In this document: piece after piece, positions 1 to 11,181 of the stretch
Layout: every line of letters starts with the position of its first letter
Position numbering within the stretch: position 1 is the first letter of the stretch
Assembly: GCA_003013855.2 (NCBI GenBank)
Contig: ML058405.1
Location: 3,407,976-3,471,975 of the forward strand
Direction of reading: 5' to 3'
From: Liriodendron chinense
Lineage: Eukaryota > Streptophyta > Magnoliopsida > Magnoliales > Magnoliaceae
DNA: 64,000 bases
Notes under the pieces: generated by a model
Told to the model about the DNA's origin: nothing
The model's database searches: none
What the model saw: the letters and a program-made list of their open reading frames with translations, nothing else
Program-made: the position numbers and the translations under genes

Positions 1-1091
1 AAAATCTTAGGATGGTCATGCTGTGCATATTATTGGCTATAAAGAATCTGGCAATGACAGGTCTTTGGCGAAATTTTCTCTACACGTTAAGGGCATGTTT
101 GAAATGATATATTTCAAGGTAGTTGTAGTATATTTTACCTTTTTCTGCATTTATTATTTACTAAAGGTATTTAGAAACTGTACAACCGCAACTTTTGATA
201 CACAAAACGGAATGGGACTTTGTGGGTCCCACCATGACATACATGTTTTATCCATGCTGTCCATTCATTTAGCCATATCATTTTAGGGTACGCCTCCAAA
301 AATGACAAGGATCCAAAACTCAAGTGGACCACACCATATGAAGAACATTTAAATGGTTAGAGTTTAATTTTTACTATTTTCTAGTGTGGTCCACTTAAGC
401 TTTAAATCTGCCTCATTTTTAGGCCCTCACCCTAAAATGATCTCTAATAATGAATGGATGGTTTATCCATGCCATCCATTCATTTGGCCATATCATTTTA
501 GGGTACACCTCCAAAAATGACAGGGATCCAAAACTCAAGTGGACCACACCATAAGAAGAACATTTAAATGGCTAGAGTTCAATTTCTACTGTTTTCTAGT
601 GTGGTCTACTTAAGCTTTAAATTTGCCTCATTTTTTGGCCCTCACCCTAAAATGTTCTCTACTAATGAATGGATGGCATGGATAAACACATATTTCGTGG
701 TGGGGCCCACAAAGTTTGGGCTTCAAATTTTGTGTTATGTAATGACAAGGAGTCCTCACTTTCAAACACCATGGCGTATGCATTTATTAATGATTTGAGA
801 GAAAATACATCTAATTACGCCATTTCAAACCGGCCCTGAGGGTTGTGCGTGCCTTACATTCATTAGTCAGGTGTCATGTGAGAGTTAACTACCTTTTGAG
901 TTATGGTCGTGCATACAATTCTAAGCGCTTGGCCTTTTAATAGGATATGTGTCCTCAATAGATAGACGTTTGCGGTTTTTCATACCGTGAGTATGTTTCT
1001 CCCATTTCTTTACAAGTGTCTCAGCACGTGGTAGTTTCCTGATCAATGACCTGGACACATGGTAGAACGGGGTTTCCTTTTAGTTTTTTGT
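1..1091. other. Non-genic flank
   Basis: No convincing gene is visible. Short open frames here lack recognisable motifs and run through repeat sequence. The middle part is the duplicated fold-back repeat listed separately. The stretch from about 700 to 1090 is AT-rich and unremarkable. Confidence 0.6.
249..690. repeat. Tandemly duplicated fold-back (MITE-like) repeat
   Basis: Two head-to-tail copies of a unit of about 215 bp are present; the shared word CATATCATTTTAGGGTA starts at 274 and 489. Each unit holds its own inverted arms, with AAGTGGACCACAC on one side and GTGTGGTCCACTTAAG about 60 bp further on, so each copy can fold into a hairpin. The same vocabulary recurs at 17635-18845, so this is a dispersed family. 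No coding content is seen. Confidence 0.7.
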
Positions 1092-3190
1092 CGCTATGCC
1101 AAAATTGTGAATTTGCGACGGACTTAGTCCATCGCAAAAATAGCTTGGTTTAACGACGGACTGGGTCCCTTGCTAACTTAAAATGTCCATCGCAGATCTA
1201 TTTTCAAAGGGAAATTTAGGTGATTTATCATGGCGGGATTTTGCGACGGATCATGTTCGTCGCGTAATACAAAAGGCAACGAATATGGCCTGTCACGACC
1301 TTATGATGGACAGAATCCATCGCACCTTTATTACGTGACCTGCGCTGCAACGATCAAAAGTTAACTATCATTTTTTGCCGTCATTAAATCAAGGTTTTTA
1401 ATATTTCTTTAAAAAGTTGAGATATTTTTAAAAAATTAAGATTAAAAAAATATGAGATTTTGATAGAAAATTTACATTTTGAAAAAGAAAGTTGAGAAGT
1501 TTAAAAGAAAAATCATTTAAAAAATAACAAGATTTTTAAAAAAAATTGCATTTTGATCAAGAAATTAGCTTTTTAAAAAATTGAGAAGTTATGAATAAAA
1601 TTGTATAGTGAATTTCGAAAAAAAAAAAATTGAGTTTTTTATAAAGAATTTGAGATTTTGTATTTTGAAATAAATTAAGAAGTTTGATAAAAACAATGAG
1701 ATTTTCAAAAGAATTGTGATTTTAAAAAAAGTGAGGAGTTTGAAAATATTAATTTGATATTTTGAAAAAAAATGGTAAAGTTGAAGAAAATTGAAATTTT
1801 GAAAAAAAAAATTGAGATTTTAAAAAAAATCCAAATTGTGAAAAAAAAAAAAAATTTGACATTCGGAAGAAGAAAATTGAGGGGTTTAAAGAAATTGCAT
1901 TTTGAAAGGAAAATGGCTTTTTTTTTAAAAGAAAAATGAGAAGTTTGAATAAAAATTGAGGGTATAGTGAATTTGAAAACAAATTGAGATTTTTTATAAA
2001 GTATTTAAGATTTTGTATTTTCAAATAAATTAAGAAGTTTGATAAAAATAATGAGATTCTTAAAAGTAATGTGATTTAAAAAAAAATTGAGGAGTTTGAA
2101 ATAATTAATTTGATATTTAAAAAAATGGTAAAGGTTCAAGAAATTTGAAATTTTGAAAAAAAAATCTAGATTATGAAAAAAATTAACATTTTGACGAAAA
2201 ATTGAGATTTAAGATAAAACTGAGATTTTTGAAAAATGTTAACATTTTTAAAAAAAATGGCACTTTGAAAGAAATTATATTTTGAAAAAAAAAGTTAATA
2301 TTTTTAAAAAGAAATTGAGATTTTGCATTTTGAAAAAAACTAAGAAGTTTGATTAAAAAAATTTTGAGAAGTTTGAAAAAATAAGCATTTTGAAAAAAAA
2401 AATGGAGAAGTTCGAAAAAATTGAAATTGAAAAAATTAAGGCTAAAAAAATTGTGATTTAGAAAAGACAAGTGTCATTTTGAAAAACAAAATTGAAAAGT
2501 TTAAAAATATTGTGATTTTGATAAAGAAAAATTTCAGAAGTTGGAAAAAAATTTCACAATGTTTTTAGAAAAAAATGAGATTTTGAAGAAAAAATTAAGA
2601 TTTAAAAAAATTGTGATTTTGAAAAAAACAAAATTGGCATCTTAAAGAAATTAACAATGTTTGAGAAAAATGAGATTTTGAAAAAATTAAGATTTTAGAA
2701 AAACAGAGATTTTGACAAAAAAAATAACAATTTGAATAAGTAAATTGAGAATTTTAAAAAAAAATTGTAATTTTGAAAAAAAAAAAGTTTAAAATTTTGG
2801 AAAAAAATTAACAATGTTTGAGAAAAATTAAGATTTAAAAAAATGAGATTTTGAAGAAAAAAATGATATTTTAAGTATAAAAAATTGGCATCTTGAAAAA
2901 ATTGAGAAGTTTGAATAAAATTGATAATTTTGAAAAAAATAGATTTTTTATAAGTTCGAAAAAGTTCAAAAGTTTGAAAAGAAAAAAGAGATTTTGAAAA
3001 ATATTTATAGTTTGAAAAAGAAATGGAGATTTGAAATATAAAAAAAATGAGATTTTGTATTTTGAAAAAAAAAAAAAAAGTTGAGAAGTTTGATAAAAAA
3101 AATTTTAAGATTTTGAAAAAAATTGAGATTTTTCGAAAACTTAAGAAGTTTGAAAATAAATAAGATTTAAAATAAATTTTGAGATTGAAA
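1092..3190 (+). mobile_element. Truncated CACTA-type element, left end
   Basis: The start CGCTATGCCAAAA closely matches the terminus CACTACGCCAAAA of the CACTA element at 15664. It is followed by the same kind of subterminal repeats (GACGGA with TCCATCGC or CCGTCGC in both orientations, about 1110-1330) and then the same A/G-rich tract. No matching right terminus (GGCGTAGTG) is found before the next element, so this copy is truncated or its end has decayed. No transposase is seen. Confidence 0.5.
1380..3190. repeat. A/G-rich degenerate tandem tract
   Basis: About 1.8 kb of imperfect repeats of the type AAATTGAGAAGTTTGAAAAA and TTGAGATTTTGAAAAA. The + strand has almost no C, which is a strong strand asymmetry. 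Minus-strand open frames here (1749-3282) are strings of Phe, Leu, Ser, Asn and Lys and are by-products of composition, not genes. A matching tract lies at 16320-17600. Confidence 0.8.
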
Positions 3191-3318
3191 GATATGTGGT
3201 GTGCAAAATAGCTCTCTTTAGATAATTTAAATAAAAAAAGAGAAAAAGAAGTTTCCACTGTCCAAACTGAGAAACCAATCATTCAGATTTGTTCTCAGAT
3301 ATATTGCCTCTTTCAAAT

Positions 3319-3479
3319 GAGTCCGGATCCTCTGTTGGCTTAGAGCCTTTTCATTGGTCCATGTCATCACATAGGTCTGCAACCATGTCACATCCTCAGT
3401 CCAACCTGATAACACTGATGTCATACAATGTGGCGTGGTCCAATTAAAAGGCTCCAAGGCCAACAGAGGATCCGGATTC
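3319..3479. mobile_element. 161-bp MITE, Mutator-like by its 9-bp target duplication
   Basis: The ends are inverted repeats of about 35 bp: GAGTCCGGATCCTCTGTTGG at the left mirrors CCAACAGAGGATCCGGATTC at the right, and similarity continues inward through GAGCCTTTT. The element is flanked by CTTTCAAAT at 3310-3318 and again at 3480-3488. A 9-bp duplication with termini starting in G suggests a MULE-derived MITE. If the duplication is counted as 8 bp, a hAT origin is the alternative. Confidence 0.75.
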
Positions 3480-3737
3480 CTTTCAAATATAGACTATCAG
3501 TTGCCACTAAAACATGACTATAACCTAGAAGAATAGGAATTATTTTCAGTTGTGAGTTTCAATTCGAGGACTAATGTGTGTAAGTCTCTGAAATGGCACA
3601 ATTGTTTTGGGTTTTGCAAGAGAATATTTAATTATTCTCTTGTTGTTTTGGTTGATGGAATAAAAAAAGTTATGGTGGAAAAGAAAACATTTTTTCACAG
3701 ATGTGACATTTTCGCATTCTTAAAATGTGTTATTGTT

Positions 3738-4404
3738 TGTTGAGAAAACTGGCAGCGTAAGCAGAAGCTGAACGCGCAGAGTAATGCGAGATCAAACGAG
3801 AAACACTATGCAATCAAAGCCACACACAAGCATTCACCACAAGAGAATTCGAATTTACGTGGAAAAACCCCTCAACGGGTAAAAAACCACGGCACAAAGC
3901 GATCCACTATGAATAAACAGAAGATTACAGAGATTGACAGCCCACAAGCAAGGAAAAACAGAGAAAACCCCAAGTTCTCTCTCACACAACTTTTTCCCCT
4001 CTTCCTAACACGATTAGGAAACCTTGGACACCTTAGGATACATGCTAACCTCGATAATAACCTGTTTATATATGCAACAAACCAAAAATAGCAACTTCAT
4101 ACGCACTACCGCGTGGTTGCACAAGAAAATGTGTGCGCAACGATTAGTCGCACCTTGCATAAAAATAGTCTAAAGGAAATAGATCCACGCTACCTCACTT
4201 TAGACCTGTCGCCCAACTAGTCTAAGCCCACCTTAGACCTGTCTAGCGGCCAGTCTAAGCCCCCTGTAGACCTATCGCCAGACAAGTCTAGGGCAACACA
4301 AAAACTGTTTAACCTTCTCGTGCATCTAGGTCAAAACGCTTAGACTGGTCGCCAGACTGGTTTGAGCACCCAATCGGTGCACCACGTTTGAAGGCTCTCC
4401 AACA
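3738..4404 (-). repeat. Copia 3' LTR
   Basis: 667-bp LTR, the 3' copy with respect to minus-strand transcription. It carries near-palindromic words around AGACTGGTCGCCAGACTGG at 4200-4375. On its inner side the sequence ATCTCCACTGAGGC, read on the minus strand, gives the GTGGAGAT stretch typical of a Copia polypurine tract. Confidence 0.88.
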
Positions 4405-4500
4405 ATCTCCACTGAGGCTTCAAATGTCGAATCAATACCATCCTCACAACGTCATCTCATCTTCAATCATAGATCCACCACTTCCGTGCCACCATCGACT

Positions 4501-4993
4501 CTAACCTTGCACATTCACGCCCTTTTCCATTCTTCTCATGTGGCCCTTGGGCACTTGCCACATACGAGCAACCATGGATATCGCTGCCGATCCCTCAACT
4601 CCATCGTGAATTGTGCTCCCAATCAACTTATAAAGATGGCCACACCTCCGTGCCTTCATACACACGAGTGCCCCCTTCAACACTTCACAACAACGATCGC
4701 GGCCGATGAACATGCACCATTTCACCTCCAGTGCACCAAGAGAAATCACATTCATTTTCATCTTGGGGGACATGCTTCACATCTTCTAGGACTTATTTGA
4801 TCCCATCGAACATCCTGATGCGCACCGTACCAATACCCACAACCTTATGGGCGTAGCTATCGCCCACAAACACCGATTCACTACCATACTCCCTGTATGT
4901 CGTGAATGAACTCCGATCAGGACAAATGTGACATGAAACCCCTGAATCTAGGATCCACTCACTACCGTGAGATCCCTTGCCAGATACAATCAA
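4501..4993 (-). pseudogene. Copia protease and GAG-pre-integrase remnant
   Basis: The part from 4993 to 4793 carries the retroviral-type aspartic protease motif ILDSGVSCHIC, followed by VVGIGTVRIRMFDG, a sequence typical of Copia polyproteins. The family usually has DSGAS or DTGAS; here the motif reads DSGVS. The part from 4773 to 4501 is in another frame and includes RRCGHLYKLIGSTI, a GAG-pre-integrase-like stretch. Two frame changes relative to gag make this non-functional. Coding similarity stops here and the 3' LTR follows, so the integrase core and everything downstream were lost. Confidence 0.75.
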
Positions 4994-5018
4994 AACTTCA
5001 CAAAGATCGCCACCATCC

Positions 5019-5798
5019 TCAACGGTATTGGCTCCCTCTCCAGAAGAATTTCCTCTCTTGCTTCAACCTGGGATTCTGACAATCCCCTCTCATGTGACCC
5101 TCCTGACCACAATTCCAGCACTTCACCTTAGCCTTCCCTTTGCCCTTGGCCTTAGATTCCGATTTCGAATATCCTCCATGCTCAGAACTTCTTCCCCTCA
5201 TAACCAGTGCCTCTGAGGAATAACGGGAAGCCACGTCACCGCTTTTCTTTCTCATCGCCTTCGACTAGAGGGCTAAGATAACGGTCTCGACGTTTATGGT
5301 TTCCCTCCCTGCACACACAGAGTGCCTGAATGACTCATATGAATCTGGAAGAAAATTCAACAGGATGCATGCTTGATATTCATCCTTCATCGGTTCATCA
5401 ATCTCCACCAACTTACAAACCAGCCGATTGAACGTGCTCAAGTGGTCCTCCACTTCCGTTCCCTCAGCCATCCTCAAGGTGAACAACTACATCAATAGGA
5501 ACATGCAATTCTTTAAAGATTTCTTGGCATAAACCTTCTCTAGCTTTACCATCGTTTCAGCTGCAGTCTTCTCCTTCATGACATGATAGAGAACATCATC
5601 CGTAAGGTTTAATAGGATTGAGGTTCTAGCCTTCTTGTCGAGCCTTATCCACTCATCATCTTTCATAGCCTCAGGTTGCTTTCCAAAAGCTTCATCAAGC
5701 CCTTGCTGAACTAGGAAGGATTCAACATTCACCTTCCATAGTTTGAAGTTATTTTTCTCGGAGAACTTCTCTACCTCAAACCTTGTGCTTGATCCCAT
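5019..5798 (-). pseudogene. Copia gag with CCHC zinc knuckle
   Basis: One frame from MGSSTRFEVEKF (5798) through a UBN2-type gag domain, for example LNLTDDVLYHVMKEKTA and FNRLVCKLVEID, to an intact zinc knuckle CWNCGQEGHMRGDC near 5120. Gag packages the element RNA into virus-like particles in the cytoplasm. The frame is interrupted by TAG at 5487-5489, explicable as CAG to TAG, and by TAG at 5265-5267. The second stop lies at the same codon as a TAA in the related gag at 63430-63669. The ATG at 5798 follows the primer site by about 45 bp, which fits the family. Confidence 0.82.
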
Positions 5799-5840
5799 CT
5801 TCTCGTCTCAGATCCGAATTCTACTCCACCCCAACTTTAT

Positions 5841-5851
5841 CTCTGATACCA
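5841..5851 (-). other. Primer-binding site, initiator tRNA-Met type
   Basis: On the minus strand it reads TGGTATCAGAG, three bases inside the 5' LTR. This is the usual plant Copia priming site, complementary to the 3' end of initiator tRNA-Met. Confidence 0.9.
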
Positions 5852-5853
5852 CT

Positions 5854-6534
5854 TGTTGGGAAAATCAGCAGCGTAAGCGGAAGCCAAACGAGCAGAGTAA
5901 TGCGAGATCAAATGAGAAACACTATGCAATCAAAGCCCCACACAAGCATTCAGCACAAGAGAATCTGAATTTACGTGAAAAAACCCCTCAACGGGTAAAA
6001 ACCACGGCACAAAGCGATCCACTATGAATAAACAGAAGATTACAGAGATTGACAACCCACAAGCAAGGAAAAATAGAGAAAACCCCAAGTTCTCTCTCAC
6101 ACAACTCTCTTCCCTCTTCCTAACACGATTAAGAAACCTTGGACACCTTAGGATACATGCTAACCTCGATTATAACCCGTTTATATATGCAATAAACTGA
6201 AAATAACAACTTCTTATGCACTACTACGTGGTTGTGCAAGAAAACGCATGCGCAGTTGACCGGTCGCCCAACCAATCACACCTTGCACAAAAATAGTCCA
6301 GAGGAAATACATCCACGCTACCACACCTTAGACCTGTCGCCTAACCAGTCTAAGCCCACCTTAGACCTATCTGGCGACCAATCTAACCCCCTGTAGAACT
6401 ATCGCCAGACAGGTGGTCTAGGGCAACACAAAAATTATCCAACCTTCTTATGCATCTGGGTCAAAACGCTTAGACTGGTCGCCCAATTGGTCTAAGTACC
6501 CAATCCGTGCACCACATTTGAAGGCTCTCCAACA
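5854..6534 (-). repeat. Copia 5' LTR
   Basis: 681-bp LTR with ends TGTTGGGAAAA and GGCTCTCCAACA. It is clearly similar to the copy at 3738-4404 along its length, with scattered substitutions and small indels. Confidence 0.88.
6179..6187 (-). promoter_or_regulatory. TATA box of the Copia 5' LTR
   Basis: On the minus strand it reads TATATAAAC. The GGTCGCC/GACTGG near-palindrome cluster lies upstream of it on that strand. The same box is present in the other LTR at 4064-4072. Confidence 0.55.
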
Positions 6535-6545
6535 TTGTTATAACT

Positions 6546-6776
6546 AATAGAATTTAGATCTTATAGCATGTGCATACATGTTTGGATATCTCAATGTCTC
6601 TCTTGCACTTGTTGGATTGTCTTGACTGCATATATAATTTTCGCAGAGGTTAGAATCTGTTATTGTTACGACATAGAATTTAGATCTTATAGTCTGTGCA
6701 TACATGTTTGGATGTGTCTCAATGTCTCTCTTACACGTGTTGGATTATCTTGACCGCTGATATAATTTTAGCAGAG
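6546..6776. repeat. Direct duplication, period about 128 bp
   Basis: The block from ATAGAATTTAGATCTTATAG through GTGCATACATGTTTGGAT and TCTTGACTG to GCAGAG occurs twice, at about 6546-6655 and 6674-6776. It has several substitutions and a short linker. No coding potential is recognised. Confidence 0.7.
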
Positions 6777-7468
6777 TTCTTAAAATTCTCTTGCTTATGA
6801 TGTGTTGTAGTGGTAAGCTGGTCGAGGATGTGAAGCATCCGATGCACATGTTTGTTTTGAGATTATACTTGAAGCTCCGTGCTAGTGGCTGGTCTCTGAT
6901 CCTTTTCTCGAGTAGAATGCCACCATGAACCACCTCAGTTTTGCAAGATATAGTGTCTGGTCTTCTATGATGATGAGGTAGTATGCCCCTCCACATATTT
7001 TGATGAAGTAGTATGCCCATCCACATATTTTATCTTATGGACATGAATGCTTTACACTAGTGGCTTATTGTTGGTATATAGTTGAAAGCAATTTGTTCTT
7101 TGATAATATAAATAATCTTCTTGCAATGAAATTGCAATTATTATTCTGTATCTATATTAGCTTAGATGGGTTTGTAAGTCATGTTGTTTATCTGTATTAG
7201 CTTGGGTCAATTTATTAGGGCATGTACTAGCAACGGTTAGAGGCCATTATTTTAAGATCCCTTGAAATAGCTACAGATATAGCCCGTAGCCTCCAGATTA
7301 ATTTTTTGAAAAGCTATAGCTACGGATAGACTTTTCATTAGCTAAGAGTTTCGTCCGTAGTTAAGGGAAACCTATGGCTACGGACTACAGACAGACCAGC
7401 TACGAAGTATAACCATAGATATATCTCTACAGCTGTGGATATAAGCCGTAGCCCTTTGCCACTTTTTA
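6777..7468. other. Non-genic interval with CACTA-like subterminal words
   Basis: No gene is seen. Between about 7260 and 7455 the short words GCTACGGA, CCGTAG and AGCCGTAG recur in both orientations, the pattern of CACTA subterminal regions. The terminus-like word CACTACAAGAAA at 7475 faces away from them, so no element boundary can be drawn. Confidence 0.4.
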
Positions 7469-7913
7469 TTGTACCACTACAAGAAATATGTAGAACGCTT
7501 AACTCTTGCATATGCTAGCACCAACGCTACTAGATTGAGAGCTTTAACTCTCAAATTTGACACATACAAGACTCCTAATGTCTCAATAGTTGAGCATCTT
7601 AGGTGGATGTCAGTAATGATTCATGACCTGAAAGCAGCAGGAAATGCGCTTACAGATGAGCAACATATCCTAGCAGTATTGCGCTTTCTTCCAAATTTCT
7701 GGGAGAAAATGAAGCTCATGATAACGCACAATGAAAGCATAAAACCTTCGCTTAATTGTTGCATCATCTTCAGTTGGAAGCTGAACATCAGTTTCTGCGA
7801 AAATATGATGTTACATTCCTGGCAGGGCCCATCAAACTCGGAGTAAAAGACCCCATCACAAACGCAAGGCCCATAACTCCCAAGGGAACTACTGGGAAGG
7901 AGAAGTGCATATA
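7469..7913 (+). pseudogene. Decayed Copia gag, left part, split by the Gypsy insertion
   Basis: The translated product contains the UBN2-type gag signature LRALTLKFDTYK, VSIVEHLRWMSVMIHDLKAA and LTDEQHILAVLRFLP. It loses frame after about 7790. The coding sequence stops exactly where the LTR of the Athila-like element begins (7914). The next expected gag portion, a zinc knuckle, resumes right after that element at 25822. The left LTR of this Copia is not recognised upstream. Confidence 0.78.
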
Positions 7914-9486
7914 TGTTGAGTCCTAAATTATGCATATTTTAACTTAATTCATCACACATTATGCATGGTTTACAGTGTTAAAGAAGGCATCTTATATGTG
8001 TATTTATGTTTGTAGGAAAGAGAGAGAGACCTCATGATTTTGATGATAACTAGGACCTTTTAAAGCACTCAAAAGATCAAAGCAAGAAGAGTCAAGAAGT
8101 GGAGGAAAGAAGCAAGGAAGAAAGGAAAGAAGAAAAGCAAAACCCCGAAGAAATAACCTTCCACGACTTGTCATTCGACCGGTCGTCAGCTGCAAAGACC
8201 AGTCACCTGACTGGTCTAGAAATCAGAAGCCAGGTGATGAACACATTGTACAATTTTGACCTCCTAAGACCGATCATCTGACTGATCAGAAATTTAGAAA
8301 GGGGAGGTGTTTTTGTCCAGAGCTTGTTGTACTAATTTTGTGCATTCACGACCGATCGCTCGACTAGTCGGTCATGAAGAACCAAAGTCCAAAAATCTAT
8401 TATGTTCGTTCGGTTTTGAGCATCGATCGGTCGTCAACCGACATTCAAGTGCGAACAAGTTACGCAATCTCTTAAAGATTCTAAATCGATGGTGAGCTTT
8501 TGCTATAAAAGGAAATCTCCACTCTCTTCCTAAATCATCCTAGAAGGGTCCTAGACGTGCTAAAGGTGGAGAGATCCGAAGGGGAGCTTCTACGACTCCA
8601 AGTTCTTCTAGTTTTTTCTCTAGTTCATATTTTTCCTTTGAGTTTTAGTTTAACCACTTTTATGGTTGGCTAAAACTCTTAACTAGGGCTAAGAGGTGAA
8701 GCTTATAGTTATTTACATTTCTTTGTTTAATCTAATTCAAGTACTTTAAGGTTTAATGATGAACAATTATAGTTCTAGTTTGAAACAAAGTTAATAGTTT
8801 AGTTTAATTTTTTATCTCTTGTGATATGTTTACATGTGATGTTTTGATTTACTGAGATTGAACAATGTGGTGTTTTTAGAATATTTTAATTTTTCAAGAT
8901 ATTAGATCCATCATGATATGGTGGATGCTATGTGATCTTACAAGTTAAGAATCTTAAGTTCTTATTTAGAATTAAATTAGGAAAGTTCATATCTTTGGTT
9001 TTATCTTAGATGGATGTTTTATTGATTGATATTGGTTTGGTTGAAGTTCAAATTTGTGGTTCTATTTAGGTTTAGTGACATGGGAAGACTCTGAGTATGA
9101 TCTTACTTGTTTTGTTGAAGAATTGGCACAGTTGTTATGAGATAACTCTATCAATAGATGATCCATTCATGTTAGATGTGTTATTATGATTTAATTGCTC
9201 CATATCCCGATTGGATAAGGATATGACTCTGATTCCAATTAAGTTATCAGTTGAATGGTTGAATTAACATTGTAAATTGATTATAAATGGATCATTGGCG
9301 CTCTAATGCTTAGTTACCTGAATTTTCCTTAAGTACATAGTTAATGTTATTAAAATTAAATTCAAATATGAATTTAGATAATCCTAGTTACACAATTTAG
9401 AATTGTTACGAAAATCCCTGAGGACGATCTCGGTCTCACAATCGAATTATTACTACATCTCAACCCTACACTTAGGGTTGTTAACA
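7914..9486 (+). repeat. Athila-like 5' LTR
   Basis: 1573 bp, from TGTTGAGTCC to GGTTGTTAACA. U3 holds near-palindromes such as CGACCGGTCGTC, GACTGGTCTAG, GATCATCTGACTGATC and GATCGGTCGTC (8166-8440), just upstream of the TATA box. It matches the split 3' LTR along its length and is more distantly related to the solo LTRs at 32704 and 37157. Confidence 0.88.
8504..8510 (+). promoter_or_regulatory. TATA box of the Athila-like LTR
   Basis: TATAAAAGG with CTCCACTCTCTTCC just downstream. The same arrangement is present in the 3' LTR (24795-24803) and the related solo LTR (37710-37717), so it is a conserved core promoter of the family. Confidence 0.65.
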
Positions 9487-9492
9487 AGTTTT

Positions 9493-9510
9493 TGGCGCTA
9501 TTGTTGGGGA
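9493..9510 (+). other. Primer-binding site, tRNA-Asp type
   Basis: TGGCGCTATTGTTGGGGA lies six bases after the LTR end. It matches the tRNA-Asp complement used by Athila-type Gypsy elements except at a few positions. Confidence 0.8.
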
Positions 9511-9727
9511 TTAGATTAACGGTTCTGAATTTTATAATAAGAGTATAAGTTAGTATATGATAAGTTTTGTTTTGCTATTAGGATTTTCTCATAATTCTAG
9601 TACTAACAGTTTTTTGTAAGATTTTCTTTGGCGTACCTAGTTTCTTTAATCCGGTAATACCGTTCTAACTTAGAACTTTTCTTACTTTTTAGTAGTTTTA
9701 ATATTTTTAGATTTTAGGTTTAGTTTT

Positions 9728-10825
9728 GTGTGTTTTATGCCTCATTGGGAGCATGATCATACATCGCGTCTTTCAAGTGAGGGAGGTTTACTTGAAGGTT
9801 TAAGTATTCATAGACAAGTTAGAAAACGTCTAGGAAATCCTAAACCATCTAGAAACATGGCTGAGAATGAGCCAAATATTGCTAAGAATGTTGAGTACAA
9901 TACAACGCCAACTAGGGTGACACATAATGAGAATGAGGTACACTACATTCCTCCAATGAAAACATCACGAGATTATCTACAACCGGAGAGAATAAGCACA
10001 CCTTCCTGCATGATCTTTCCACTTAATGTCGGAAACGTGGACCTTAAACAAAAAATTATCAAATTGCTTCCAAAATTCCATGGACTTGATGACTCTGAGA
10101 GTATATACATCTAAGTGAATTTGAGGAGATCGCCAACACCTTGCAATTCAATAATGTCTCTTAAGACGTAATCAAACCGAAATTGTTCCCTTTCTCTTTA
10201 AAGGAAAGAGCCAAATCATGGATCCAATCCTTAAAACTTAGAAGCATTGGGACATAAGTTAAGATGACCCAAGAGTTCCTTACAAGGTTCTTCCCAATTC
10301 ACAAAACCAATACATTGAGGCGAGCCATGATGAACTTCTCCCAAAAAAGAAATGAGACATTTTTTCAATGTTGGGAGCTTTAAAGAGCTTTTATTAGCAT
10401 CCCCACATCATGGTTATGAAAAGTGGTGCATGATTAACTTCTTCCATGACGGATTGAGTCCAAACATTCGTCAATTTTTCTAAATGATGTGTAATGGCAA
10501 ATTTCTGAATAAAGAATCTGATGATGCTTGGGATTACTTTGATATGCTAGCTGAGAATGCCCAATCTTGGGACATCTCTAACCCAACTAGTAATCCCAAG
10601 TCAGCACCAAGAGAGAAAGGAATACATGCATTAAACAAGGAGGATGATTTGAATGCATGGTTGATAGGTCTCAGAAAGAAGGTTGAGGCCATAGAATTAA
10701 GGACTGTCAATATGATAGGTACCGGTGAGGCTGTGGAGTATGTATGTGGTATTTGTGAGAGTGATGCTCACCCAACGAAGGATTGCCCAACAATCCCTGC
10801 TTTTCAAGAAGTATTGCAAGCTTAA
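9728..10825 (+). pseudogene. Athila-like gag remnant
   Basis: The N-terminal part is open from 9728 to 10111. A central retrotransposon-gag domain, with LKERAKSWIQSL and EFLTRFFPIHKTN readable in another frame, spans about 10120-10480. The C-terminal part is open again from 10484 and contains a zinc-knuckle-like CGICESDAHPTKDC near 10750. Frame changes and stops separate the parts, so no full product is possible. Position after the primer site and motif order fit gag of this lineage. Decayed gag-like sequence continues to about 11400. Confidence 0.75.
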
Positions 10826-11181
10826 GTAAATGCCACAAACGCTTACGAACGCCCCTTTAGTGTACCAAATTCTAATAGAACAATCTTGATTGGCAAAATC
10901 AATCAATGTTTAATTTGAGGAATGGACCTATGGCAAATACAAACAATGCTCCCCAAGGGCCTCCACAAAAGAGTACCCTTGAGGATACATTAAATGCATT
11001 CATGGTTGGATAACAATAGATAAATCAATCCAACATGCAGGCCATAAATGAGCTTAAAATGTCAGTTGCAAGAATTGAGATGCATCTAGGAGTTTGGGAG
11101 CAAGGGACCTTTCCAGCCCAACATTAGCCTAACCCCAAGAGACGATTTGAACTTTGTAATCCCAATTCTTCAACCAATCAT

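Larger units (their letters stand above)
3738..6534 (-). mobile_element. Non-autonomous Ty1/Copia LTR retrotransposon with TTGTT target duplication
   Basis: A complete 2.8-kb insertion. LTRs at 3738-4404 and 5854-6534 both run TGTTG to CCAACA. The 5-bp duplication TTGTT is read at 3733-3737 and 6535-6539. A primer site for initiator tRNA-Met lies next to the right LTR, so transcription runs on the minus strand. Only gag, a protease piece and a pre-integrase piece remain. Integrase core, reverse transcriptase and RNase H are absent, so movement would need proteins from a related element. The intact termini suggest it inserted in this deleted form, though deletion after insertion cannot be excluded. 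Confidence 0.9.

Noticed and set aside
1749..3282. Several minus-strand open frames rich in Phe, Leu, Ser and Asn
   Set aside because: They lie in the A/G-rich tandem tract, whose complement is T-rich. Length and composition follow from base bias, and no domain is visible.
8166..8445. Palindromic GACCGGTC cluster considered as a CRISPR-like or tRNA-like structure
   Set aside because: The context is the U3 of a plant LTR; spacing is irregular and the words degenerate.
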